NCBI GenBank assembly: GCA_963773655.1
Contig: CAVZBX010000005.1
Location: 678,659-742,658, forward strand
Direction of reading: 5' to 3'
Source of the DNA: DASSQJ01 sp963773655
GTDB taxonomy: Bacteria; Actinomycetota; Actinomycetes; Actinomycetales; Dermatophilaceae
Length of the DNA: 64,000 nt
Positions 53,853 to 63,992 of this stretch are shown here, piece by piece. Position numbers and translations under genes: made by a program. The stretch's first letter is position 1. Each line of letters begins with the position of its first letter. The notes below the pieces were generated by a model that saw only the letters and a list, made by a program, of their open reading frames with translations, did no database searches and was not told the DNA's origin.

Positions 53853-55500
53853 ATGGCAGAGCAGACCCTCACGGTGCACGGCCCGGAGGTCGAGCGCAGC
53901 GCGGCGGTCCTGACCCCCCAGGCCCTGGCGTTCGTGGGGGAGCTGCAGCGGCGGTTCGGGCCCCGGCGCGACCAGCTGCTGGCCGCGCGCGCGGAGCGAC
54001 GCGAGCAGGTCTCCCGCACCGGCCGGCTCGACTTCCTCGACGAGACCCGCGAGGTGCGCGACGGGGAGTGGCAGGTGGCGCAGGTGCCGGCGGACCTGCG
54101 CGACCGGCGGGTGGAGATCACCGGGCCCACCGAGCGCAAGATGGCGGTCAACGCGCTGAACTCCGGGGCGAAGGTGTGGCTCGCCGACCTCGAGGACGCC
54201 AACACCCCGCACTGGCGCAACGTCGTCGGTGGCCAGGTCAACCTCCTCGACGCCGTCCGCGGCACCCTCGAGCTGACGACGCCCGAGGGCAGGCACTACG
54301 CCGTCGAGGACCCCGACGACGTGCCGGTGATCGTGCCCCGGCCGCGCGGCTGGCACCTGGACGAGGAGCACCTGCGGCTCGAGGGCCGCCCCCTGGCGGG
54401 CGCGCTGGTCGACTTCGGGCTCTACTTCTTCCACAACGCCCGCGAGCTGCTGCGGCGCGGGAGCGGCCCGTACTTCTACCTGCCCAAGATCGAGTCGCAC
54501 CTCGAGGCGCGGCTGTGGGACGAGGTGTTCACCGTCGCCGAGGAGTGCGGTGGGTGTCCCGCACGGGTCGGTCCGGGCGACCGTCCTGATCGAGACCATC
54601 CCCGCGGCGTTCGAGATGGACGAGATCCTCTGGGAGCTGCGCGAGCACGCCGCCGGGCTCAACGCCGGGCGCTGGGACTACCTCTTCTCGATCATCAAGT
54701 ACTTCCGCGACTCCGGGCCCTCCTTCACCCTCCCCGACCGGGGCGCCGTGACGATGGACGCGCCGATGATGCGGGCGTACTCGGACCTGCTGGTGCGGAC
54801 CTGCCACCGGCGCGGCGCGTTCGCGATCGGCGGGATGGCGGCGTTCATCCCGAGCAGGGACCCCGACGTCAACGAGGCCGCCTTCGCCAAGGTCCGGGCC
54901 GACAAGGAACGGGAGGCGAGGGCCGGCTTCGACGGCTCGTGGGTCGCGCACCCCGGGATGGTCGACCTGTGCGCCGAGGTGTTCACCGGCGCCCTCGGCG
55001 ACCGGCCGAACCAGCTCGACGTGCTGCGCGACGACGTCGAGGTCACCGCGGACGACCTGCTCGACGCCGGGGCCACGCCGGGCGAGCGCACCCTCGACGG
55101 CCTGCGCACCAACGTCGCGGTCGGCATCACCTACCTCCAGGCCTGGCTGCGCGGCAACGGCGCCGTCGGCATCCGCAACCTCATGGAGGACGCCGCCACC
55201 GCCGAGATCTCCCGCAGCCAGATCTGGCAGTGGCTGCACGCCGGCGCCACCCTCGCCACGGGTGAGACGGTCACGCGGGAGCTGGTCGACGAGGTGGTGG
55301 AGCAGGAGTTCGCCGCCCTGGTGGCCCCGGTCGGCGAGGACCGGGAGGCGCGGTCGGCCTGGGACGCGGCGCGACGGCTGTTCGTCGAGTGCGCGCTCGC
55401 CCCCGACTTCCCGGCGTTCCTCACGCTGCCGGCGTACCGGGAGGTCCTCGCCCGGGAGGCTGCCGGGGCCGACACCGCCGACGACGGGCTCGGCCGGTGA
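53853..55500 (+). pseudogene. aceB: Malate synthase A, frameshifted
   Basis: From the ATG at 53853 the first frame covers TGPTERKMAVNALNSGAKVW, LADLEDANTPHWRNVVGGQV and YFYLPKIESHLEARLWDEVF. A +1 base near 54547 breaks the protein just before VGVPHGSVRATVLIETIPAA, and the second frame completes LFSIIKYFRDSGPSF, FAIGGMAAFIPSRDP and AEISRSQIWQWLHAGATL to 55500. Repaired length is about 548 residues, normal for the A form. The catalytic Arg, Glu and Asp regions are intact. It condenses glyoxylate and acetyl-CoA, and heads a urate operon, which produces glyoxylate. Confidence 0.88.
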
Positions 55501-56817
55501 GCGCCGTCGGCGGCCGCGCGGCCACGGGGCCGGAGGCGCTCGAGGCGAGCCTCCTGCGCGAGCTCGACGCCCGGCTCGCCGGGGCCGACGAGGCACTGGC
55601 GACGACCTTCCCGGGCGAGCGTCCGGGGCGCCAGCCGGTGCACACCGTCTACGTCCCCGCGGACCGGCACCGCGTCGGCCTGGAGCGGCAGTGGGGTCTG
55701 CAGGCCCTGGCGGCGCTGGACGAGCACGGCGGCGACGCGGCGCTGGCGAGCGCGGCGGGCTTGGCCACCGACGTGGCCGCGGACGTGTGCGCACGGGTGC
55801 GGTCCAAGCTCGCGTCGGAGCCGGTGGAGGACCTGCGCGTCGACTTCGAGGACGGGTACGGCACCCGGCCGGACGCCGAGGAGGACGCGGCGGTCGACGC
55901 CGCGGTGGCGGTGCTGCTCGGGCCGCACCGCGACGACCGGGCCGCGCCGTTCTGCGGCATCCGGTTCAAGGCGCTCGAGGCACCGACCCGCGGACGCGGG
56001 GTCCGGACGCTGACCCGGTTCGTCGCGGGCCTCGCCGCCGCGGGCCCGCTGCCGGACGGGTTCGTGGTGACGCTGCCCAAGGTGACCTCGGTCGAGCAGG
56101 TGGCGGCCATGGTGCTCGCCTGCCAACGGCTGGAACGGGCGCTCGGCCTCGCCGACCGGTCGCTGCGCTTCGAGGTGCAGGTGGAGACCCCGCAGGCGGT
56201 CGTCGGGCCGGACGGGACGGCGCTGGTCGCGAGGATGGTGCACGCGGCGGAGGGCCGGTGCACGGGCCTGCACTACGGGACGTACGACTACTCCGCGTCG
56301 CTGGGGATCGCCGCGGCGTACCAGTCGATGGAGCACCCGGCCGCCGACCACGCCAAGGCGGTGCTCCAGGTCGCGGCGGCCGGAACCGGCGTGCGGCTGT
56401 CGGACGGGTCGACGAACCGGCTCCCGGTCGGGGCGCACCGAGCAGGTGCACGCGGCCTGGGCGCTGCACGCCCGGCTCGTGCGGCGCTCGCTGGAGCGGG
56501 GCTTCTACCAGGGCTGGGACCTCCATCCGGCGCAGCTGCCGACCCGGTACGCCGCGACGTACGGCTTCTTCAGGGAGGGCCTGGCCCGGGCGGGCGAGCG
56601 GTTGAGCACCTACGGTGGGCAGGTGGACGCAGCGGTCCTCGACGAGCCGGCAACGGTCCGGGCGCTCGCCGACTTCGCGGTGCGGGCGCTGCACTGCGGC
56701 GCCGCCGAGGAGGGGGAGACGGCGGCCCTGACCGGCCTGGACCGCGCCACCCTGGAGCGGCTGTCCGGCCGGGCGCCGGTCCCGGATCCGGTCCCGACCG
56801 GTGAGGTGCCGCGATGA
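55497..56817 (+). pseudogene. DUF6986-like aldolase/citrate-lyase-fold protein, frameshifted
   Basis: A GTG at 55497 overlaps the malate synthase stop. The first frame has VHTVYVPADRHRVGLERQWG, EDLRVDFEDGYGTRPDAEED with acidic metal-site residues, CGIRFKALEAPTRGRGVRTL and VTLPKVTSVEQVAAMV, as in HpcH/CitE aldolases. A +1 A near 56435 shifts to EQVHAAWALHARLVRRSLER and FYQGWDLHPAQLPTRYAATY. About 439 residues when repaired. Related proteins sit between malate synthase and uricase in other actinobacteria, but I know of no assigned reaction. A role in glyoxylate or ureido-acid chemistry is inference. Confidence 0.75.
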
Positions 56818-57704
56818 CGTTCTCGCTCGGGCCCAACCGCTACGGCAAGGCGGAGAACCGCGTGGTGCGGATCCGCCGGGACACCGCGCGGCACGAGATC
56901 CGCGACCTGAACGTGACCACCACGTTGCGGGGCGACTTCGAGGCGGCGCACGTCGAGGGCGACCAGTCCCACGTCCTCACCACGGACGCGCAGAAGAACA
57001 CCGCGTTCGCCTACGCCAAGCAGGTCGGGGTGTCCTCGCCCGAGGACTACGCGCTGGCCCTCGGCGAACGGCTCCTCGTGGCGGCACCCGCGGCGACCGG
57101 CAGCCGGGTGCAGGTGGAGGAGTTCCCCTGGGAGCGGGTCCGGGTCGGCGGCACCGGGCACGACCACGCCTTCGTGCGCAGCGGCGGCGAGGTCCGCACC
57201 GCCGTGGTCGTGCAGCAGCGCGGCTCCTCGCCGCTGGTCGTCTCCGGTGTCCGCGACCTCGTCGTGCTCAAGTCGACCGGCTCGGAGTTCACGGGCTTCC
57301 TGCGCGAGGAGTACACGACGCTGCAGGACGCCGACGACCGCATCCTGGCCACCTCGCTCACCGCCCGCTGGCGCCACGAGCACCCCGACGGGGACGACGC
57401 CGACTGGGACGCCGACTGGGCGGCGGTCCGCCGCACCTGCCTCGAGGCCTTCGCCGTCACGTACAGCCGCGCCCTCCAGCAGACGCTGTACGCGATGGGC
57501 GCAGCGGTCCTGGAGGCGCACCCGGCCGTGGCGGAGATCGACTTCGTCGCGCCCAACAAGCACCACTTCCTCGTCGACCTGTCGCCGTTCGGCGTCGACA
57601 ACGACGGCGAGGTGTTCATCGCCGCCGACCGCCCCTACGGCCTCATCGAGGCGCGGGTCCAGCGCGAGGCGCACGAGTGCAGGGAGCACTTCGGTGAGTT
57701 CTGA
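56814..57704 (+). CDS. pucL: Urate oxidase (factor-independent urate hydroxylase)
   Basis: 296 residues from an ATG overlapping the preceding stop by four bases; one of the few unbroken genes in this stretch. Uricase oxidises urate with O2 to 5-hydroxyisourate without cofactor. Catalytic Lys (NRYGKAENRVVRI), Thr (VLTTDAQKNTAFAYAKQ) and the C-terminal His region (VAPNKHHFLVDLSPFGVDN) are all present, as is EVFIAADRPYGLIEARV near the end. Both tandem tunnelling-fold domains are complete. Confidence 0.95.
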   Translation: MTFSLGPNRYGKAENRVVRIRRDTARHEIRDLNVTTTLRGDFEAAHVEGDQSHVLTTDAQKNTAFAYAKQVGVSSPEDYALALGERLLVAAPAATGSRVQVEEFPWERVRVGGTGHDHAFVRSGGEVRTAVVVQQRGSSPLVVSGVRDLVVLKSTGSEFTGFLREEYTTLQDADDRILATSLTARWRHEHPDGDDADWDADWAAVRRTCLEAFAVTYSRALQQTLYAMGAAVLEAHPAVAEIDFVAPNKHHFLVDLSPFGVDNDGEVFIAADRPYGLIEARVQREAHECREHFGEF

Positions 57705-58203
57705 GCCGGACGTCAGCAGCGTTCGACGCGCTCCCGCCCGAGGCGGCGGGGTCGCTGCTCACCGCCTGCCTGCCGGTGCCGCGGTGGGTGGCGCAGGTGG
57801 CGGGCGGCCGCCCGTACGGCGCAGTGGCCCGCGCTGATCGACGGCCGCCGACGAGGCCGCGGGCTCGCTGTCCGACGACGAGCTGGCGGCCGCGCTCGCC
57901 GGTCACCCGCGCATCGGCGAGCGTGCCTCCGGTGCCCTGCACCAGGGCGAGCTGAGCGAGCGTGAGCAGTCCGGGGTGGACTCCCGGGACGACGAGGTGG
58001 CGCGTGCGCTGGCCGCCGGCAACGCGGCGTACGAACGGCGCTTCGACCGGGTCTTCATCATCCGGGCGGCGGGTCGGGACGCCCCGGAGGTCCTCGCCGA
58101 GCTCGACCGGCGGCTCGGCAACGACGACGCCGCCGAGCGCGCCGAGACCGTCGCCCAGCTCCGCGAGATCGCGCTCGTCCGGCTGCGGGAGGCGGTGTCC
58201 TGA
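57694..58203 (+). pseudogene. uraD: OHCU decarboxylase, frameshifted
   Basis: Starting from a GTG inside the end of uricase, the protein text moves through frames: SAAFDALPPEAAGSLLTACL, PRWVAQVAGGRPYGAVA, then after extra bases near 57829 and 57842 AADEAAGSLSDDELAAALAG and the family motif HPRIGERA, ending NAAYERRFDRVFIIRAAGRD. Three +1 shifts restore about 166 residues, a normal length. The enzyme decarboxylates 2-oxo-4-hydroxy-4-carboxy-5-ureidoimidazoline to S-allantoin. Its stop shares one base with the uraH start. Confidence 0.78.
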
Positions 58204-58526
58204 TGGCGACGCTCAGCAGCCACGTCCTCGACACCGGCCGCGGCCGGCCGGCCGAGGGGGTGCCGGTGCAGCTCAGCACGGCGAGCGGTGAGGTCCTCGG
58301 CGCGACGGCCACCGACGAGCGACGGCCGGGTGGCCGGGCTGGGCGGCGGACCTGTCGCCCGGCACGTACCGGCTGCGCTTCGACACCGCCGCCCACTTCG
58401 CCGCCACGGGCACGGCGGGCGTTCTACCCGGAGGTCGTCGTCGCGTTCAGCGTCGGCGAGGAGCCGCACTACCACGTGCCGCTGCTGCTCAGCCCCTTCG
58501 GCTACTCCACCTACCGGGGCAGCTGA
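58203..58526 (+). CDS. uraH: 5-Hydroxyisourate hydrolase (transthyretin-like), locally frame-disturbed
   Basis: The single open frame gives 107 residues, with the family start LSSHVLDTGRGRPAEGVPV and the hallmark end YSTYRGS. Between about 58325 and 58425 the frame is wrong: DLSPGTYRLRFDTAAHFAAT appears in another frame, so compensating single-base shifts are present and the displayed middle is not the real protein. The catalytic His (SSHVLD), Arg and the C-terminal YRGS are intact. It opens 5-hydroxyisourate to OHCU, between uricase and UraD. Confidence 0.8.
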   Translation: MATLSSHVLDTGRGRPAEGVPVQLSTASGEVLGATATDERRPGGRAGRRTCRPARTGCASTPPPTSPPRARRAFYPEVVVAFSVGEEPHYHVPLLLSPFGYSTYRGS

Positions 58527-58543
58527 GGTGGCCGCCGACCTCG

Positions 58544-59873
58544 ATGCTGCGCGCCCGGCGCGCGGTCGTGGGTGACGCCGAGATCGCCGCGACGGTCGTC
58601 GTCGCCGACGGCCTGGTCGCCTCCGGTGGAGGCGTTCGACGCGCCCGCTCCGCGCGGCGTCGAGGTGGTGAGCCTGGCCGACGACGAGGTGCTGCTCCCC
58701 GGCCTCGTCGACACCCACGTCCACGTCAACGAGCCGGGGCGCACCGAGTGGGAGGGCTTCGCAGTCCGCGACCCGGGCGGCCGCGGCCGGTGGGGTCACG
58801 ACGGTGGCGGACATGCCGCTCAACTCGATCCCGCCGACCGTGTCGGTGCCGGCCCTGGCCGAGAAGCGTCGGGCGGCATCCGGCCAGGCCCACGTCGACG
58901 TCGCGTTCTGGGGTGGCGCGGTGCCCGGCAACGTGCCCGACCTGGAGCCCCTGCACGAGGCGGGGGTGGTGGGGTTCAAGGCGTTCCTCGTCGACTCCGG
59001 GGTGCCGGAGTTCGGCCACCTCGACGACACCGGCCTGCGCGCGGCGCTGGAGGAGTCGGCCCGGCTGGGGACGCGTGCTGGCCCTCCACGCCGAGGACCC
59101 CGACGTGCTCGCCCTGGCGCCGGCGGCCTCGGGGCGCGGGTACGCCGGATACCTCGCCTCCCGGCCACCGGCCGCCGAGGAGCGGGCGGTGGAACGGGTG
59201 GTCGCGGCCCTGCGTGACGTCGGCGGCCGTGCGCACGTCGTGCACGTGTCCGCCGCCGCGGTCGTTCCGGTGCTCGCCGCGGCCCGCGCCGAGGGGCTGG
59301 CGCTCACCGCGGAGACCTGCCCGCACTACCTGGTCCTGTGCGCCGAGGACCGTGCCCGACGGCGCGACGCAGTTCAAGTGCTGCCCGCCCGTCCGCGGGC
59401 GCACGAACCAGGAGGCCCTGTGGGCCGGGCTCGCGACCGGGGCCATCGGGCTGGTCGTCTCCGACCACTCGCCCTGCACGCCCGACCTCAAGGCGCTCGG
59501 GACGGGGGACTTCGGGGCGGCGTGGGGAGGCATCGCCGGGCTGCAGCTCGGCCTTCCCCTGGTGTGGACCGAGGCCCGGCGCCGGGGCCACACCCTGGCC
59601 GAGGTGGCCCGGTGGATGGCTGCCGGGCCGGCCGGCCTCGTGGGGCTCGCCGACCGGGGCCGGATCGGCCCCGGGGCCGTGGCGCACCTCGTCGCGTTCG
59701 CCCCCGACGAGGAGCTCACCGTCGACGTCCGCGCGCTGCACCACAGGAACCCCGTGTCCCCGTACTCCGGCCACACCCTCACCGGGGTGGTCCGGCGGAC
59801 CTGGCTGCACGGCGGCCCGGTCGACCTCGACGCCGCACCCCGCGGGCGGCTCATCGGAAGAGGAAGCCCATGA
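58544..59873 (+). pseudogene. allB: Allantoinase, frameshifted
   Basis: Protein text runs from the ATG at 58544 (a GTG at 58528 is an alternative) through five segments joined by four +1 shifts near 58628, 58762, 59070 and 59347. Zinc and carboxylysine residues are all found: GLVDTHVHVNEPG, VGFKAFLVDSG (Lys), LALHAEDPD, AHVVHVSAAAVVP and VVSDHSPCTPDLK (Asp). The last frame is clean to the stop at 59873. Repaired length is about 440 residues, normal for bacterial AllB, which hydrolyses allantoin to allantoate. Confidence 0.85.
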
Positions 59874-60721
59874 CCGGCCCCCACTACTACGTCCCCCGTG
59901 GCGGCCTGCCCGCCCAGGGCGAGCTCACGACGGACCGGGCGAGGTTCACCACCGCCTACGCCGTGCTGCCGCGCGGGACGATGCGCGACATCGTCACCAG
60001 CCGCCTCCCGCACTGGTCGGGGACGCGGCTGTGGGTGCTCGCCCGTCCGTTGTCGGGGTTCGCGGAGACGTTCTCCTGGTACGTCGTGGAGGTGCAGCCC
60101 GGTGGCGGGTCCGGGCCGCCGGAGCCCGACCCGGCGGCCGAGGCGGTGCTCTTCGTCGTGGCCGGCACGGCGACCCTCACCGAGGACGGGGTGGCCCACG
60201 AGCTGGTGGCCGGCTCCTACGCCTTCCTCCCGCCGGGGCGGCCCTGGACCCTCCTGGCGACCGGTGGTGAGCCTGCGGTGCTCCACTGGATCCGGAAGGC
60301 CTACGAGGCGGTGGACGGCGTGGAGCGTCCGGAGGCCTTCGTCACGCACGAGTCGTCGGTCGCCCCCGAGCCCATGCCGGGCACCGATTCCTGGGTGACG
60401 CAGCGGTTCGTCGACCCCCTCGACGTGCGCCACGACATGCACGTGAACATCGTCGGCTTCGAGCCCGGCGGTACCATCCCGTTCCCGGAGACCCACGTCA
60501 TGGAGCACGGCCTCTACGTGCTCGAGGGCAGGGCGGTCTACCTGCTCAACACCGACTGGGTGGAGGTGCAGGAGGGCGACTTCATGTGGCTGCGGGCGTT
60601 CTGCCCCCAGGCCTGCTACGCCGGCGGTCCCGGACGGTTCCGCTACCTGCTCTACAAGGACGTCAACCGCCATCCGGGGCTCGCGCCCGGCGGCGCCGCC
60701 CCGCGCCCGGCGGTGTCGTAG
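59870..60721 (+). CDS. allE: (S)-Ureidoglycine aminohydrolase
   Basis: 283 residues from an ATG overlapping the allantoinase stop. It is a bicupin: first cupin around 60-130 (FSWYVVEVQPGGGSGPPEPD), second around 190-265 with metal ligands in HVNIVGFEPGGTIPFPETHV and MEHGLYVLEGRAVYLLNTDW. The DFMWLRAFCPQACYAGGPG end is typical. It releases ammonia from S-ureidoglycine to give ureidoglycolate. Its presence implies an allantoate amidohydrolase elsewhere, as none is in the window. Confidence 0.93.
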   Translation: MTGPHYYVPRGGLPAQGELTTDRARFTTAYAVLPRGTMRDIVTSRLPHWSGTRLWVLARPLSGFAETFSWYVVEVQPGGGSGPPEPDPAAEAVLFVVAGTATLTEDGVAHELVAGSYAFLPPGRPWTLLATGGEPAVLHWIRKAYEAVDGVERPEAFVTHESSVAPEPMPGTDSWVTQRFVDPLDVRHDMHVNIVGFEPGGTIPFPETHVMEHGLYVLEGRAVYLLNTDWVEVQEGDFMWLRAFCPQACYAGGPGRFRYLLYKDVNRHPGLAPGGAAPRPAVS

Positions 60722-60969
60722 CCGGCCGAGGCACGACGGGACGGTCGACGACGCCACCGGCGAGGTGGCCGCCCTCGAGGTCGGGTGGGCGCTCCCAGCG
60801 CGTGCAGCACCCCGGGGGACCCGCGTGCCGACGCCCGCGCGCCCGGCGATCGTCCGGTCAGGGTGATGAGGGTCGAGCGGTCGCTGACTACGGTCCGAGC
60901 TGTGGGCCTCCGCGAGGCAGTACCACGGTGCGGCCGCCGCGACGCCCGACCCCTCGAGAGGAGCACCCA

Positions 60970-63876
60970 ATGAGCACCCAGACGCAGATGCTGATCGTCG
61001 CGGCGTACCAGGACCCCCAGCTCGCCCAGCGCGACTTCGACGGGCTCGTCGAGAAGGTGGCGGCCAAGGAGGTCGCCACCCAGGGGATGATCCTCGTCGC
61101 GAAGGACGCCGACGGGCGCGTCACGGTGGCCGACACCGGCAACCACCTCGGTCGCAAGGGGGCCGGTTGGGGTGGCGGGGTCGGGGTCCTCGTCGGCCTC
61201 TTCGCACCGCCGCTGCTCGGTGCCGTCGCGCTCGGGGGCGCGGCCGGCGGCCTCATCGGGCACTTCACCGGCAACAAGATCACCCGGAGCATCCAGGAGA
61301 AGGTGACCGAGTCCCTGAAGCCCGGCACCGCGGTCGTCATCGGAGTGCACCCCGCGCCGCAGCGCCTGGCGGTCGAACAGGCCCTGCCCGACGCGGTGGC
61401 GAGGTCGGTGGTGGAGTCCGACGAGAAGGGCATCGACGAGCTGAAGCGTGCCCTCGGCGAGGCCATGGGCAAGTTCGAGCCCGACCGCACCGTGCTGCCG
61501 ATGCCCGACCCGCGCTTCGGGGGCGCGACCGGCCGGACGATCGACGAGTCGGTGGGTGACTGGTCGATCATGGCCCGGCCACACGCCCCGGAGGGCGCAC
61601 CCAACGTGCTGATCGTCCTCATCGACGACGCGGGGTTCGGCGGTCCCGACACCTTCGGCGGGGGGATCAGGACCCCGAACCTCACCCGGGTCCAGCAGCG
61701 AGGGCTCACCTACAACCGCTTCCACGTCACCGCCGTCTGCTCGCCCACGCGCGCGGCGCTGCTCACGGGGCGCAACCACCACCGCGTCGGCATGGGCGGC
61801 ATCGCCGAGTTCCCGTCACCCTTCCCGGGCTACACCGGCGTCCGCCCGCGCTCGTGCACCGCCCTGCCGCGGGTCCTCCGGGAGAACGGCTACATCACCG
61901 GCGGGTTCGGCAAGTGGCACATGACACCGGGGCACGAGATGGGAGCCGCCGGGTCGTTCGACCACTGGCCCACGGGGTGGGGCTTCGACCACTGGTGGGG
62001 GTTCCTCACCGGCGCCGCCGGGCAGTACGACCCGATCATCACCCAGGACAACTCCACCCTCGGCGTCCCCGAGGGTGAGGACGGCAAGCTCTACTACTTC
62101 CCCGACGACATCACCGACAAGGCCATCGAGTGGCTGCACGCCGTGCGCGCACAGGACGCCGAGAAGCCGTGGTTCGTCTACTACTCGACGGGCGCCACGC
62201 ACGCACCGCACCACGTGGCCAAGGCGTGGGCCGACCGGTACAAGGGACAGTTCGACGACGGGTGGGACGCCTACCGCGAGAAGACCCTGGAACGCCAGAA
62301 GCGGCTGGGGATCGTCCCCGACGACACCGAGCTGACCCCCCGGCCGGAGGCGTACCCCGCCTGGGAGGGCCTGTCCGAGGCCGAGCGCCGACTGTACGCC
62401 CGGCAGATGGAGGTCTTCGCGGGCTTCTCCGAGAACGCCGACTGGAACGTCGGCCGCCTGCTCGACGAGGTCGAGGCGATGGGCGAGCTCGACGACACCC
62501 TGGTCATCTACGTCTGGGGTGACAACGGCGCCTCGATGGAGGGCACGCTCACCGGGTCCTTCAACGAGACCACCTTCTTCAACGGCCTCGTCCTCGACGC
62601 CGACGAGCAGCTGGCCCTCATCGACAAGTACGGCGGGATCGAGGAGCTCGGCGGCTTCCATTCCGCACCCCACTTCGCGGCCGCCTGGGCCCACGCCAAC
62701 AACGCGCCCTTCCAGTGGGGCAAGCAGATGGCCAGCCACCTCGGTGGCACCCGCGACCCGATGGTGATCTCGTGGCCGAGCAGGATCGCGCCGGACAGCA
62801 CGATCCGCAGCCAGTTCACGCACTGCATCGACGTGGTCCCGACGGTGCTCGACGTCGTCGGCATCCCGGCGCCGACCGTCGTCGACGGGATCGAGCAGGA
62901 GCCGATGGACGGCACCAGCTTCGCGCACACCTTCGACGACCCTGCCGGTGAGGAGCGCCACACGGTCCAGTACTTCGAGATGTACGGAAGCCGGGCCATC
63001 TACAAGGACGGCTGGTGGGCCTGCACCAAGCTGGACAAGCTGCCCTGGGACTTCTCACCGCCGACGCTCGCCAGGTTCGCGCCCGGCGGGGAGTGGAGCC
63101 CGGAGGACGACGTGTGGCAGCTGTACTACCTCCCGGACGACTTCTCGCAGGCGCACGACCTCGCGCAGGAGCACCCCGAGAGGCTGGCCGAGCTCGTCGA
63201 CCTGTTCTGGCGTGAGGCCGAGCGGAACAGGGTGCTCCCGCTGCTCGGCGGGTTCGCCGTGTTCTTCGGGATCCTGCCGCCGATGCCCACCCGGACCCGC
63301 TTCACCTTCCACGGCGACGTGCAGAACATCCAGACCTCGATGATCCCGCGGATCGTCGGCCGGTCCTACGCCATCGAGGCCCACGCGCACGTCCCGGAGG
63401 GTGGTGCGGAAGGCGTCCTGGTCGCGTTCGCCGACTTCATCGGTGGGTTCGCCCTCTGGGTGGACGGCGACGGCATCCTGCACCACACCTACCAGTACCT
63501 CGGTGTGGAGACCTTCCGCCAGTCCTCGACCGAGCCCATCCCCACCGGGGACGTCACCCTCACGATGCACTTCGAGGCGGACGACTCCACACCGGGCTCG
63601 GGCGGCGACGTCACCCTGCTCGCGAACGGCAGGGTCGTCGGCGGCGGCCGGATCCCCAGGACCATCTCGCTGATCTTCACGACGTACGCGGGCATGGACG
63701 TCGGACGCGACAACGGCGGGGTCGTCGACCTCGACTACGAGGACCGGGCGCCGTACGCCTTCACGGGGACGGTCGACAAGGTCGTCTTCGACCTCAAGCC
63801 GCAGGCCATCGAGGAGGAGACCGAGCTGCACGCGACCACCTCCCAGCTGGCGCTCGCCCACGGCGCGGCCGGCTGA
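60970..63876 (+). CDS. Sulfatase with N-terminal DUF1269-like domain
   Basis: 968 residues from the ATG at 60970 (GAGAGGAG upstream). Residues 1-165 form a DUF1269-like domain (MLIVAAYQDPQLAQRDFDGL) with a glycine-rich hydrophobic stretch at about 62-100 that may enter the membrane. The sulfatase domain begins near 212 with NVLIVLIDDAGFGGPD (metal Asp pair), carries the formylglycine site VCSPTRAALLTGR at Cys257, then GGFGKWHMTP and VIYVWGDNGASMEG. A C-terminal part of about 200 residues is beta-rich. Arylsulfatases of this length exist, but a fused DUF1269 head is not standard. The sulfate ester substrate is unknown and no sulfatase-modifying enzyme is adjacent. Confidence 0.88.
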   Translation: MSTQTQMLIVAAYQDPQLAQRDFDGLVEKVAAKEVATQGMILVAKDADGRVTVADTGNHLGRKGAGWGGGVGVLVGLFAPPLLGAVALGGAAGGLIGHFTGNKITRSIQEKVTESLKPGTAVVIGVHPAPQRLAVEQALPDAVARSVVESDEKGIDELKRALGEAMGKFEPDRTVLPMPDPRFGGATGRTIDESVGDWSIMARPHAPEGAPNVLIVLIDDAGFGGPDTFGGGIRTPNLTRVQQRGLTYNRFHVTAVCSPTRAALLTGRNHHRVGMGGIAEFPSPFPGYTGVRPRSCTALPRVLRENGYITGGFGKWHMTPGHEMGAAGSFDHWPTGWGFDHWWGFLTGAAGQYDPIITQDNSTLGVPEGEDGKLYYFPDDITDKAIEWLHAVRAQDAEKPWFVYYSTGATHAPHHVAKAWADRYKGQFDDGWDAYREKTLERQKRLGIVPDDTELTPRPEAYPAWEGLSEAERRLYARQMEVFAGFSENADWNVGRLLDEVEAMGELDDTLVIYVWGDNGASMEGTLTGSFNETTFFNGLVLDADEQLALIDKYGGIEELGGFHSAPHFAAAWAHANNAPFQWGKQMASHLGGTRDPMVISWPSRIAPDSTIRSQFTHCIDVVPTVLDVVGIPAPTVVDGIEQEPMDGTSFAHTFDDPAGEERHTVQYFEMYGSRAIYKDGWWACTKLDKLPWDFSPPTLARFAPGGEWSPEDDVWQLYYLPDDFSQAHDLAQEHPERLAELVDLFWREAERNRVLPLLGGFAVFFGILPPMPTRTRFTFHGDVQNIQTSMIPRIVGRSYAIEAHAHVPEGGAEGVLVAFADFIGGFALWVDGDGILHHTYQYLGVETFRQSSTEPIPTGDVTLTMHFEADDSTPGSGGDVTLLANGRVVGGGRIPRTISLIFTTYAGMDVGRDNGGVVDLDYEDRAPYAFTGTVDKVVFDLKPQAIEEETELHATTSQLALAHGAAG

Positions 63877-63951
63877 GCCACCGGCCGTCGGCACTGCGGA
63901 ACGAGGCCCGCGCCGGTGAGTCGGCACGGTGAACCGGCGCACCGAGCCCGA

Positions 63952-63992
63952 AGGGCCCCTCGACGCTGCGATCTCGCAGGACGAGGGGCCCT
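63952..63992 (+). terminator. Terminator after the sulfatase gene
   Basis: AGGGCCCCTCG (63952-63962) pairs with CGAGGGGCCCT (63982-63992), an 11-bp stem. The loop itself holds a small hairpin (CTGCGA / TCGCAG). It starts 76 bases after the stop at 63876. Confidence 0.7.
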
